In this document: positions 43,801-55,800 of the stretch, one piece after another
How the letters are laid out: every line of letters begins with the position of its first letter
Numbering within the stretch: position 1 is the first letter of the stretch
NCBI RefSeq assembly: GCF_015706575.1
Contig: NW_024037067.1
Coordinates: 5,518,884 to 5,582,883, forward strand
Direction of reading: 5' to 3'
Length of the DNA: 64,000 bases
From: Patiria miniata
Lineage: Eukaryota; Echinodermata; Asteroidea; Valvatida; Asterinidae
Translations under genes and position numbers: made by a program
Notes under the pieces: generated by a model
The model's database searches: none
Seen by the model: only the letters and a program-made list of their open reading frames with translations
What the model was told of the DNA's origin: nothing

Positions 43801-46800
43801 GAATTATTGTCTGGTAGCCAATAATTAGAGATTGGAAAGTAATAATTCAACAACCAAAGATTAGCTGATTCTTTGGTCAATGTCTCATTCAATAGTAAAT
43901 ATTTTTTTATGCTAGAAAAAGCAATTAAAAAAAAAAAAATCTTGAAAATAGCACAGGGAACACACATTTAAAATATTTCTTGATTTTTATTTTTTTTCAG
44001 GAACTTGGATGGGTTGATCGTGGAGCTGTTCCCAGTTCTGGACACCAACGCTAAGAGGACGCTGTGGCCGTACATCATTCAGATCCTACCAGAGGAGGAG
44101 CAGGAAGTCTGCAAGAGAAAGGTCATCTACCTGATCGACAGGCACGCTGCAGGTAAGTCTGGCTCGCGGAAAATGCAATGAACTCACTAGAGCTCTGTTG
44201 GTCAAGCCTTGGCATAGGCATTGGAAGTAGGGGAGATTGGATGGCGGGGGTGGTGGGGGGGGGGGAAATCTCCCTCTACTTTTTAACTGTTCAAAAGCCT
44301 GCTTCCATCTGAAGGGCTGTGAATGGAAATACTGGTATATTATTTTGTATTTGGTACTTTAAGTATTTGCAAGGATTAATTGTGAGACACTAGTTAAACT
44401 GAAAATGTGTGTTCCGACATTCCTGGGTTGAATGTGTCATGTTCAATTCACGCAGAGTTAGCAAAGCCGCGGAACTAATCCTCAGTTCCCCCAAGCTAGC
44501 CATCAAACACGGCTGAGCAAAACAAGCAGTGTACACGGACGTCACCGTCATTGGGACCAGTTTGACTAGAATTCCCAGCGTTCGAGCCAGATTCGCTTTC
44601 ACTGTGCGTTTGCAAGGAAGTCGGGCTCTGGTAAAAGCTAGGGAACTTGAGATTCGTCAATTGAAGACGAAATGAGAACACAGGAACATCGGTGTACAAG
44701 ATATCGGAATTCTCCCTGGCCTGATGATGACGCATCACGTCAAGCCCGGTTTTGAAACCTGATGATTTGCCGAAGTTGAGGCCGGTTTCTGCAAAGCCAA
44801 TTTACACAGACATTGTCGAAATGGGGAGATATGTGGATTCTGCAGTACAGGCGAGCGCAGACATCTGTGGGCTTCTTACATTGCCTAGTTCCCAGACCCA
44901 TTTTCATAAAACTGAACGGTTCTTGGATCTGGTGTGCTGAATTGTAAACACATGCTAATGAAAAGATGTTTTCACTGTCTGACGTAACGCTGCACTGTTG
45001 CCAACCTGCCTATTCAACAAATTTTATGCTCGATTATTTGAAATATCACGTCCATTTTAAATGTTGCCTGATTGATTGCTAACAAGCTTGAGAAGATATC
45101 AGCTGCATGTATCTGAAATTGAATGAAATACAAAATGCTGCAGGTTATTCTAATTAACATTAATGCTAACTAATTTAAGAGTGGATCAGAATTGAGGAAT
45201 GTTATCCATTTCACGTGCAATCGCAATAACTGGTTTTGAACTGGTATCCGGTTTTGAACTGGTATAACTGGCTTTAAAGTCACATAACTGGTTTTGAACT
45301 CGTATAACTGGTTTGGAACATCTATCATAACTGGTTTTGAACTGGATAATTGGTTTTTGAACCAGTTAAACCAGTTCAAAACCAGTTTAAACTGGTCACC
45401 AAGTTCCAGTTGAACTGGTTTAAACTGGAATTTTTACCTGGGACTGCGTCAACCTGACTCGCCATTTGTTTCTATACATCTTCACAACTGTGTCCAAGAA
45501 GACATTTACAAGCAGACTTGAAATTGCCTTATTCACCCGCTTTAACATATAACCCCCCCCCCCCCCCCCCCGCATGATCTAACCACTCCCCCTCCCCCTT
45601 AACAGATGCCGTGTACGGGTCAAGGGGGCAGTGGTGGGCGCGCCCCTCCAACGAACACCCCGACACGATGCTGTCACGCAACTATTCCAAATCCAACTTC
45701 AATAAGACTGCTAGCTACAACGTCGCGCCCACCAACGGGGACGTGATCTTTGGCAGACGAGAGGATGAATTCCAGTCAGGTGATTATAAGATTAAAAAAG
45801 GGATTAGGAATTTGGATAATCCCTCAAGATTAAAGGCATATAGGATCATTTGCTTAACATGAATGTTGTTCGTTTCCAATAATAACACCACTTAAAATCC
45901 AAAGAAGATTGTTCAAAACCTAACCTGTTGAAGTTTCAGCTCAGTAGATATTACACTTAAAACGGTGAAAAACCATTCACGACCTTTTGATCAGGAAACA
46001 TGATTTGGCCAATTGCACTCTTTATTTCCAAAAGTCAGTGTTGTAGTACTCGTACTCGTACTCGTACTCGGAGGTACAAGTACTCGTACTCGGCAACCTA
46101 AGTACTCGGCAGTACTCGGTACTTGGAAAAAAAGTACTCGACTACAACACTGCCAAAAGTCAGTCAATGGATTGATCGTTGGAAATCACCTACATTTCTT
46201 GATTTCTTCTAAATGACAGCAAGCCAGACGGAATAATTTCATGGGTTGTTTAGTACCGGTATGATCTTTTATCCAAGTTAGCTTTATGATAATAATTAAG
46301 TAGGTTACTTTTGGGATAAATGCTAATGATCCTATATGCCTTTAATCAAAATTTCACAATCAAGATATAAACCATCAAAAATAAAATACCAAGAAAGCCA
46401 AATCTATTTAAAAAAAAAAGAGTTTTGAGCTTGTTGTATCCAACTTCTAGTCCATTTTTTACAAGACAAGAGTATGATATTACAAGACAAGAGTATGATA
46501 AAGCATTGTGCTAACTGCTTCGTTAACCATTGCATGTGACTTAACATTTGATTAACACCCATTGTTACAGTATCAGACGCAACTTTGCTGCTCGAGCAGG
46601 ACCAGTATGAGCGAGCTAGACGACACCGTCGATCGTTAGACTGTAAGTTTATTGATGTGTATGAGACCACATCTTACCGGGCACAAAAGTTAATTGGTGG
46701 GGAGTGTTTCCAAGTGGTTAGAGTGCGCAACTCATGATCAGAGGGTCAGGGGTTCGAATCCAGCTGCTTGGAATATGATTTGTCCATGAGCAAATCCGTG

Positions 46801-49800
46801 GACAGAACTTTAAAAATGGTGATTGCGTTCAAAATTCCATAACTTGGAAAGTTCATGAGTGATTTGAATTTTTCTTGTACTAAAAGAAAGCGCACCAATT
46901 GGGCTTTCATGTCCTAGATTTTGAAAGTGCTACAGGCAAACTTTCAGTCCAAAATTGGTCCTGCCATTTGGGTTTTGTTATTTTTTTTGTAATAACCGCA
47001 AACCTCATTTCGACCTTTGCTTATCTTATTTTTCCAGAACGTCACACGTGTCACATTTGTTTATATTTTCAATGTTTACTTTTGCTGAACAATCCATGAA
47101 GGCACATTGTTACCTACCTTTGCATTGTTTCAATCTATTGCCATGACGACAGATGATGAGCCACCCAAGTTGCTTAGCAACAGGAGACTAGACCATTCTT
47201 TTGGGGGATACTCACTTCGCGATCCAAGTGTAGTCTCAGGTAAAACAAAAAACTAAAGCAAAAAAAACAAACAAATAAACTCAAACAAACAAACATACCA
47301 AACAAAACCAAAAAACCTGTTCTGTATCAATTTTTTCCAAAGGAATAAATCAATTTTCGCCTTCAGTCACAAGTTGTGAAAATCAAGAACTGACTACATT
47401 GTACTAGAAGAAATTGTGTTCATGTACTGCCATTTTTATCATGTTTATATTTATCCATAATTGCGTGTGATCTTGTATAGAGACTCTTCCATACTGTCAT
47501 TAAAATGAATGCCTGTTGTTGTATTGTGCACGTAATTTTTGCATGGCAAACTCATACTTGATCATGTAATTGCATGATTGACTAACAATTCACCATGCTC
47601 ATTCCTAAATTATGCATGACAGGGCTAACATCCGATCGCAGCCCAGAGGACAGCGCCCCCGACTCGTACCCCTACCCATCATTCCCCGAAACTCCCCAAT
47701 ACCCCCGCCGGCCGCGATACTCGCGGCAGAACTCGCCCGACGAGTACACCCAGTACGAGGACTGGCTGCGATACCAGCACCAGTCGCGAGGTGAAACCCG
47801 TGACGTTCCCAGACAGCGGTTGCCCCGGCCCCGCAGTGTTGGTAATTTGCCAAGAGGCCGAAGGGATGAACGGCAGCAGTACGGTAGACCGCACCGGCCC
47901 AGAACGCGCAGTGTCGGGGAGGAACTGCATCCCCGATACGACGACCAATTCTACGACCCGCAATACCCCCCTCCCATGGCTTACTACTACGGCACCGGCC
48001 CCAGGATACGCGGCCACAACGACGTCCTCACCGGCGACCCTAATGTTTATCCCATCCCACGAGATTATCCAAGGGATTATCCAGCCCAGGATTATCCAGC
48101 CCAGGATTATCCAGGGGATTATCCGGGGGATTATCCGCCTTCTTCCCCATCTGATGAAGGTAATTATTATGGATCTGAAGATCTTCTGTTGTACTAAAAC
48201 CTGATGGCTTTGTTTGGTTTGAAACATGTTACTAATAAAGAGTGCTTTGCTAATTACTGCCAACATCTTTTTTTTTGTACACAAAGTCATTTTTCAAATA
48301 TAAAAAAGTGACTTATGGCATATGGCCAAAAAAAATAAGTCTCCGGTTTCTGGTATGCGCGCGCGTCGCCGTAGCCATGCGCGTCGGCAAAATGAAAAAG
48401 TTTTTTTTTCAATAAAAGATGATGTCTCAAAACTGCCAAACTCACTGGTTTGACTGGAATCCTGCTGCTGCACAATTTTAACGTGTTTTTAGATGGGGTT
48501 ATGATCGAGAATAAGCTTTATGTGGCCTCTCTGGACTCCCATATATTTTCACTAAGTTTAGTCGGGTACCAATTGCAGTCCTCAGCCGACATTTGAAGCA
48601 AAAAAAACAGGTAAAAAAAAAAAAAAGCCGCGTCGCCACACCACTTTTTGGGAAAGCTCCATACCAGAAACCGGAGACTTTTTTTTTTGGGCCTATTCTC
48701 ACGTTTTTTTTTTTTTTTTTTTAAGTGGACTTTATAATTCACTTTAAGTCTCGATCAAGTTTTGGTCAATGATTGGTCTTACAAAATTTGATTGGTTTTA
48801 TTTCATCATTCAACAAAAGCAGGGTCAGAATTTTGTAAAGCAAAATATAGACAATTTGTAAAGAATCTCTAAGTTAGAAGAGATGCTAAACTTGGTTTCT
48901 TCAGATCTGGGTCGCATAAATTTTGTACCTTCCAAAAAGTTCAAGTTCAAAGAGTGGTTAGTTGTAACCATTGTCTTAAGGATTTTCCGGAAACATGTTT
49001 GGTGCATTTTTAAAAATTATTATTAATGACTGTTCCCATTAATGCCATTGAAGGGTTTCAATTAATCATTCGGTTGTAATTTTTCAATTTTTAAACTCCC
49101 CTCATAATTTTTTGAATGAGGTTTTGAACCATTTATTGTTCTAAGACCATGTGATTGTTGGAAGTAGAAGTTATATTCATTTGTCTTTGGGGTTTCATGT
49201 TGTCTTGTAACTATGGTGACAATTTGCCTGCATAACCGTGGCCTTTGTGCTTGTATCATTCTATCAATATGATTTCATTTTTTTTTTTAAATAGGGCTTT
49301 TTATATAGAATGAAAAATGATGCCTGAACAATCATCCTTTGTGTAGTACCCTTACTCTTGTTTTACACAATTTTACTGCTCACGATATTTGTACGTGTGC
49401 CTTATTGTCATGATTCTACGACGTTTTTCATTGTGAAAATATTTACATGTGTTACCACCCTCGTCATTCACACGTGTTTGCCATGTGGTGTGATTTATTA
49501 TTATTTTTCCCACATATTTGTGTTTCACAAAAGTATTAGTTTGATGTACATAAAAAATGTCACCGACACCACGAAGTAACACTCCAAGTGTTAGACCATA
49601 TTTTATTCGGTTTTTGTTTTTTTACATTTATCATTATTCATCAAGGTCTACCATTGTACAAAGTTTCAAAGCTTCAAGAGCTTTACTTTAACAATTACGC
49701 TAATTATCAATGGCAACTTTTGCGCGAGAGTGTTGTTCTAGAAAGCGTTCAACTAATAGATGCCGTTTTCTCCGATTGCTAGTTTTTACTGGTTTGTACA

Positions 49801-52800
49801 TGAGTGTTACTTCGTGTCGTCACTGATGAATTTGTAAAAGAACTAAATTTCATAGCACGGTGATAGTTCACTCAAACTTTTGGATTCTTATGTGTATATA
49901 TTTGTGTATAATATAAAAGCAATTGATGCAGTAAGAATATTTTTTTCAGATTTGAATGAAATACTTGTTTCTATTGTGTCAAAAGATTGAATATGGGTTC
50001 AATTGTTCAAGAGAAAAGCTGCGTACGAATTTGCATGCACACAGTGCGTACCGGTGTTTGTCAGAAGGCACTTCTTGACAACGACTTATTGGAGGCCCAT
50101 TCTCACAGACGCTTGCCTTTGGAAAACATGGATATGGACATTAGTGGGGTTTTTTTTGCACAAAATTGAACAATTTACATGGGTATAGCAAAATGCGATG
50201 TGAGCTCACAAATGAATAAAGGCTATATTTTCTCCTCCACAAGTTGCTGTATGATAAATAACTGCCTTGCTAATTTGCCGGAAATGTAGTTTTTTCTAAG
50301 GTTTCTATTAAAGCATAGTCCTATAAAAAATCATGTTACGTGCGGCACATTGCAAGAAATGCAAAGTTGACATTGGTACAAGCGTATTTAATTGTTTTCT
50401 CCCAAGTGAAAGCCTTGAAAGGCATTATCACTTGCTTTTCATGCATTTTGTTCATTTCCAATATTAACACCACTCAAAACTCCTCAGAAGAATGTTCGAA
50501 ACCTACAAACATGTTGAAGTTTCAGCTCAGTGCATATTGCACTTTTTGAGAAAACGGTGAAAATTTGCGCACAACTTTTTGAACACGAAATACAATTACA
50601 TCCATAGCAGTCTTTATTTCCAAAAATCAGTCAACTGACTGATTGTTGGAAATCACCTACATTTCTTGATTTCCTCTAAACAAGCCAGACGTAATAATTT
50701 CACAATTTGATTAGAGCCAGTACGATTTTTAATCCAAGTATTTCTTTTTGAGAATAATTTGGTAGGCTAATTTTAGGATAATGCATATGATCATGCCTTT
50801 TATAAGCTGTTGCCAAGCGTCCGTGAAAATTGGGCCTTAAATGGTTATGAGTGCTGTTAACCCCTTTTTGGTAATTTGCGGAGGTGATGGTGTGGACTCA
50901 CATATTCAGATATTTGTGCTGGAATTAATTGATTTAAAAACAAAAATCAAAATCATCAAATTAAGAAATCTGGTAGAAATTCTTGTGGCTCCATTTGTAA
51001 TACGTATATTTGGAAAGAAAAGGTACATTGTGAATGTAAAGGAAAAGTAATATGCTGCAAATCTCAAATTGTGATTTGTTTTCCCAAACAAATAGGGGTA
51101 AAGGAAATAATTTTATACATGTAGAAACAAATTTGCTCCCTCATCATCAAACAAACAGACAATTTTTACTCTATTTTTACTACTCTTTAACAAGAATACA
51201 TTGAATTCACAGAGTATGAAGAATAAGGTTTTCAGTACCTTATATAACTTGTAAGAACCCCCCCCCCCCCAATTAAACCATGTTCGGTAATTTCCTGAGC
51301 CAAGATGCTTTTGATTTCAAAAAGAAGTTCTCAATTTACTGCAAAGGCAGAAAATCAGATCATGGATCACATGATAGAAAAAGGAATGCAATTTTTGTAG
51401 GCTTCAAATTATTGTTTTAGTAAAAGTGTCAGAGATCATGAAAAAAAATCTTATAAAATCACATCCATAAGTTTGCACTGGCCAATAGGGAATAGAGAAA
51501 ATCACGTGAGCATTTGTAGCGTGCTATGTCACAACTTGTAATTTGTGGTGTCTTATTTCAAACCATCTACGTACTGTACATACATGTAATTTTGAGGTAA
51601 AAATGGATCAATTTATGGAAATCTAATCATTTTAGTGATATATTAAAAAAAAGAGGATAATTTAATTGTTCTGATAATTTGTTAATCATGGAATAAAAAA
51701 GGACAATTATTTTTAAAAATCTCCATCATTTGTCATTTTTGCTCCTTCGGATAAAAGTTTTTGCATTGCAAATCTAACTAGAATGTGTAGTTATAGTGAT
51801 TCATTAGAGGTCCAAAATTGTACTATGTAGATGGTTTGCATAAGACATCACAAAATCATTTCCTTTTCACATATATTTTTGCTGTTCTAACATTTTGCTT
51901 TGGTGTACAAGTGTTTAATTTACATTTTTGATCTTTTGTTTACCTTTTTGGGTAACGATGTACAATTAATGGTCCAATTTGTTTGATATCACATATTGTT
52001 CAATCCTTTTTCTTTGTTATGTGACTCTTTTTGATGACTAGAATCAAAAGGTGAATATCATTTTCTACAAATTAATTTGGGTTTGTTTGTAATGAAACTC
52101 AAGTTTTGAAAAGTCGTGACTTTCAGCTTAAACCTGTGGTGCATGTATAGAAACCCCACAATTCATTTTGCCTTTGTTACAAATGATTTTGTTTTATGCA
52201 AACCATCTGAAGGAGGTAGCCAGTTCAGTTCTGATATTTATAGGGCTGGTATAGAACTCCGTGCACAAACAGATGATGGCGCTGTTCGACCAACCATGAG
52301 TGTTTGGAGCGTACCGCGAGCGCACACAGATTCATGCATGCGTAGCGTGAAATATGCAAAATTGTTGTCTGGACTTGTACAAACCTTCCGTTTGTGCACA
52401 ACAGTCAAGACTGGACCCAAGCATTAAGGAAATCCCCCCCCCCCCCACCACCAAAAAAACAAACAAACAAACTAGTAACCTAAGTCCATATAGATCTAAA
52501 ACATTGTACTCCATGAACATTTGAAACCGCATAGCCATTGATCTGACTACTAAACGCCTGGGCGCACTGCGGCTCGACATTGACTTCTGGTACTTGCTTG
52601 CTAAAACTGCTCTTTGTGCAACTAAATCAAAAATGGGACTGTCCAAATGTCTCATTATAAAAGATAAGGTGTTGAGATTGAACTGGCTGCAGAACCTCGG
52701 GTCTCATAGTACATGACTTGGCCTTTAATGCTTGGCTTTCCTCCCTTTTTTTTATTCCTTCTTGTGTTGGCAATAGCTACATCGGATGCACAACCACGAG

Positions 52801-55800
52801 TTCTACACGGCATGTATTTGCCTGGATTTAGCGAAGGTAAGAGTTTTTATTGGTCCACTAACAAAAACACATTTGACCTTCATATCATTATTCCTCAAAG
52901 TGAGCACATTTGTATTTATCTCCAAAAAAACTTGAATGCTCGATCCTTATTGGTCGATCCATGGCAACAACAGTGTGGTGTTATCCCATATACCACAGTC
53001 CAAGTTGCATAGCGCACTATTCTTAGATGCGCGCCATTCCTGCTGCAAGTAACCGCTGAAATGCCCATGTGCAGCATGCATGTTCCATCTTGACTGCGTC
53101 ATGAAGAAAGCATATTTGTGGCGGCCATAAACTTAGTATGCAAGAATTGTACAAAATATATAAAAAAATAAAAATAAAATCTGTCATGTAGCTGGAATAA
53201 TAGGTCTTTTTTCAAATGACGTCAATGCCACGTGCATCGGCATTTTGAGCGTCAATTTGCATAACGCGCATCGGCTGCGTCATATTTCGAACACATTTCG
53301 AGCAACAAGTGCGCGTGTTTGGAACATTTTCAACACTGTGCAGTGCGTGCTTGATTGCATAAAATATGCAGTTGCAGTTCTCCTACAGAGATGGCCATCT
53401 TTGAGAGAATTTGTAGAATGAGAGCATCAGTTTAAGTGACACTGTGCTTTGAAAAAGGAAATTGTTTCCTTTGTTTGAGATAGTGCACTAAATTCACATT
53501 GATTTATTTCTGCAAAAATAAACTACATTTGGAGTGGTATCTGCTTCTTCAATGCTAACCATTTATTTTAATAAGGGAAAATCCTAAAAGGCAGGTCTGG
53601 TGTATAGTCTCTGTTTGAAAATCTCAATGCAACCGATCAACCTAATATTGGATACAGATTTGTGAATTTTGACCTTTTTGGCTTTTGTTGAAGGGAAAAA
53701 GTGTACTTTGTGTTTGAAGTACCTAATTGAGAAACATTTTTCATAATTAGATGTGCCTGCTGTGCTGTGCTGCCCGTTACCCTGTTATGCTGTAATGCAT
53801 GTATTTTGCATGACTGTAGTTTTTACTTTTGCAACATCTGCTTCAAATTTAGACATCAGAAATAACTGCAAAATTTCAAGAGAACATATTGACCCAAGAT
53901 GCTTTTCCACAATTGTTGATTGTGGATTGCAGCTTGATGCATCAATTGAAATACTTATAATACGTTGTTTCTAGTCCATCCCCCCAAAAACTTTGAAACA
54001 AGACTAGACTTACCTACTCAAGTTGCATCTTGAAGTCTCAGTTAAGGATGTTATACTCAGTAGTGACTCTGTCAGTCATTGAGTGACTCGGGGAGTCAGT
54101 CAATGACTCGGTTAGTCAGAGGACAATAGCCCGGCCCCTCAGTTCCAACAATAATGCAATCTTTATTTTAAAGTGACGCAATAATACCAGTGACAAAATG
54201 TGAAAATGCAAGTTAACCAAACTAACAAACTGTTCAGTTGCATGATGTTGCATGTTTTCCTTTATCCCTTCCCATACCCCCCCCCCTTTATTCCATCAAC
54301 TCCTAATTTTGCTCGACGGCTCTGTAAAGGCGAAGATGAGACAGATTTTACCGACTACCCTTCTGTCAGTGAGACTTCGTACCCCCACCAGCATCATTCA
54401 AACCCCGCCCACCGTAAACCGCCATCCCATCATGGTAGTAAACCTCCGTCCAAGACACGCCCCTCTTACCCCCTGGAGAGCGAAGCCTTAGGGCTCCATT
54501 TGGCCCCCCAGCCTGGCCATGATAGACGGAAACGGGGCAGTCTGTATACTGTAAACCCTGAACAACTTGAAGGTAAAATGCTTTGTGACAAGTTCAAGTA
54601 GGAGGCGTTTTTGTTCCCATGAGTACAAGTACATGTATAGGTACAAGAAAATATACCCACAGTATGAATACGTGTTCAAGTACGAGTACATTGTATTAAT
54701 AATAAAATAAAAATAATAATAAAAGAACATTTGTAAAGCGCCGGTATCCGCCTAAAAAAGACGCTCATGGCGCTTGAGGAGAAAGTCAAGTTAGGATTGT
54801 GTGTTGTGAGAGTAAGCTTGTTTGTACAGGTGAGATTTTATGTTTGTCTTAAATGTTGTGATGGATGGAGATGATTTGATAGCCAGAGGGAGTTGGTTCC
54901 ACACTCACGCTGATGCTGCAGTGAAGGATCTGTCACTCCAAAGAGTGGAGGTACTGGGCTCGTGAAGCATCATGAGCTCACTGGAGCGGAGTCCGGTGCG
55001 TGCTGTTGAGTACGGGTGGATGAGCTCGATGAGATACTCCGGCGCATTGTTGTGGAGGATTTTGAACACGAATAGGCCAAGTTTGTATTTGATTCTGTAT
55101 GATACTGGAAGCCAGTGGAGATCTGCTAGTACAGGAGTGATGTGAGAATGTTTACTAGTGAGAGAGATTAGTCTGGCACTGATGTTTTGTAGTCGCTGCA
55201 AACGGTTTAGTTGATTTAGGTTAATGCCATACAATAGTGAATTGCGCATGTCAATTTCAATATTACTCACGAGTCAAAGCAAATTTCAATGGGTACACGT
55301 GTTCTCAAAGCCAAAGTTCTTTGTCATGAGTACTAGTACTGGTACATTTTTTTCTTGCAAGTACGAGTACAAGTACATTCTCATGAGTACGAGTACACGC
55401 ATGAGTACGACAAAATGTACTTGAGTACAAGTTCGAATAAGAGTTCTACAACACTGTTGCACGATTGCTTTGTTTTATGCCAATAGGATTATTTGCATAT
55501 TTGTAGGCTTTTATTCCAATTCAAAAAAACAAAGTCTACCGAGATTGTGTAAAAGTGGACATACTGCTGGTATTCTTATAAAGTAGTGCTGTCACATGCT
55601 TAATCTTTTTGTCGTGAAATACCATTTTGCGAATTTTTTGGTAATCGCAAATGACTGTTGGCATTTTATGCTAAACGTTTGTCAACTCAATGTGTATTGC
55701 CTGTACATTCAGTGCATGAGTATGCTTATAATTGCTGATAATGTACTTGTCTTAATTGTGTGCATGTATTTCTTTTGCAATTTTGTTGCTTATTAACCTA

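Noticed and set aside
44390..44940. A possible nested gene in a delphilin intron
   Set aside because: Balanced base composition suggested coding, but frames on both strands are short and broken and no motif is recognisable.
47679..48290. A 203-codon minus-strand frame
   Set aside because: It is the antisense shadow of the delphilin DYP exon, whose plus-strand frame fits flanking exons in phase.
53753..53974. A 73-residue frame resembling a secreted peptide
   Set aside because: The hydrophobic start is cysteine-rich by chance; no splice site or phase links it to delphilin and no family is recognised.
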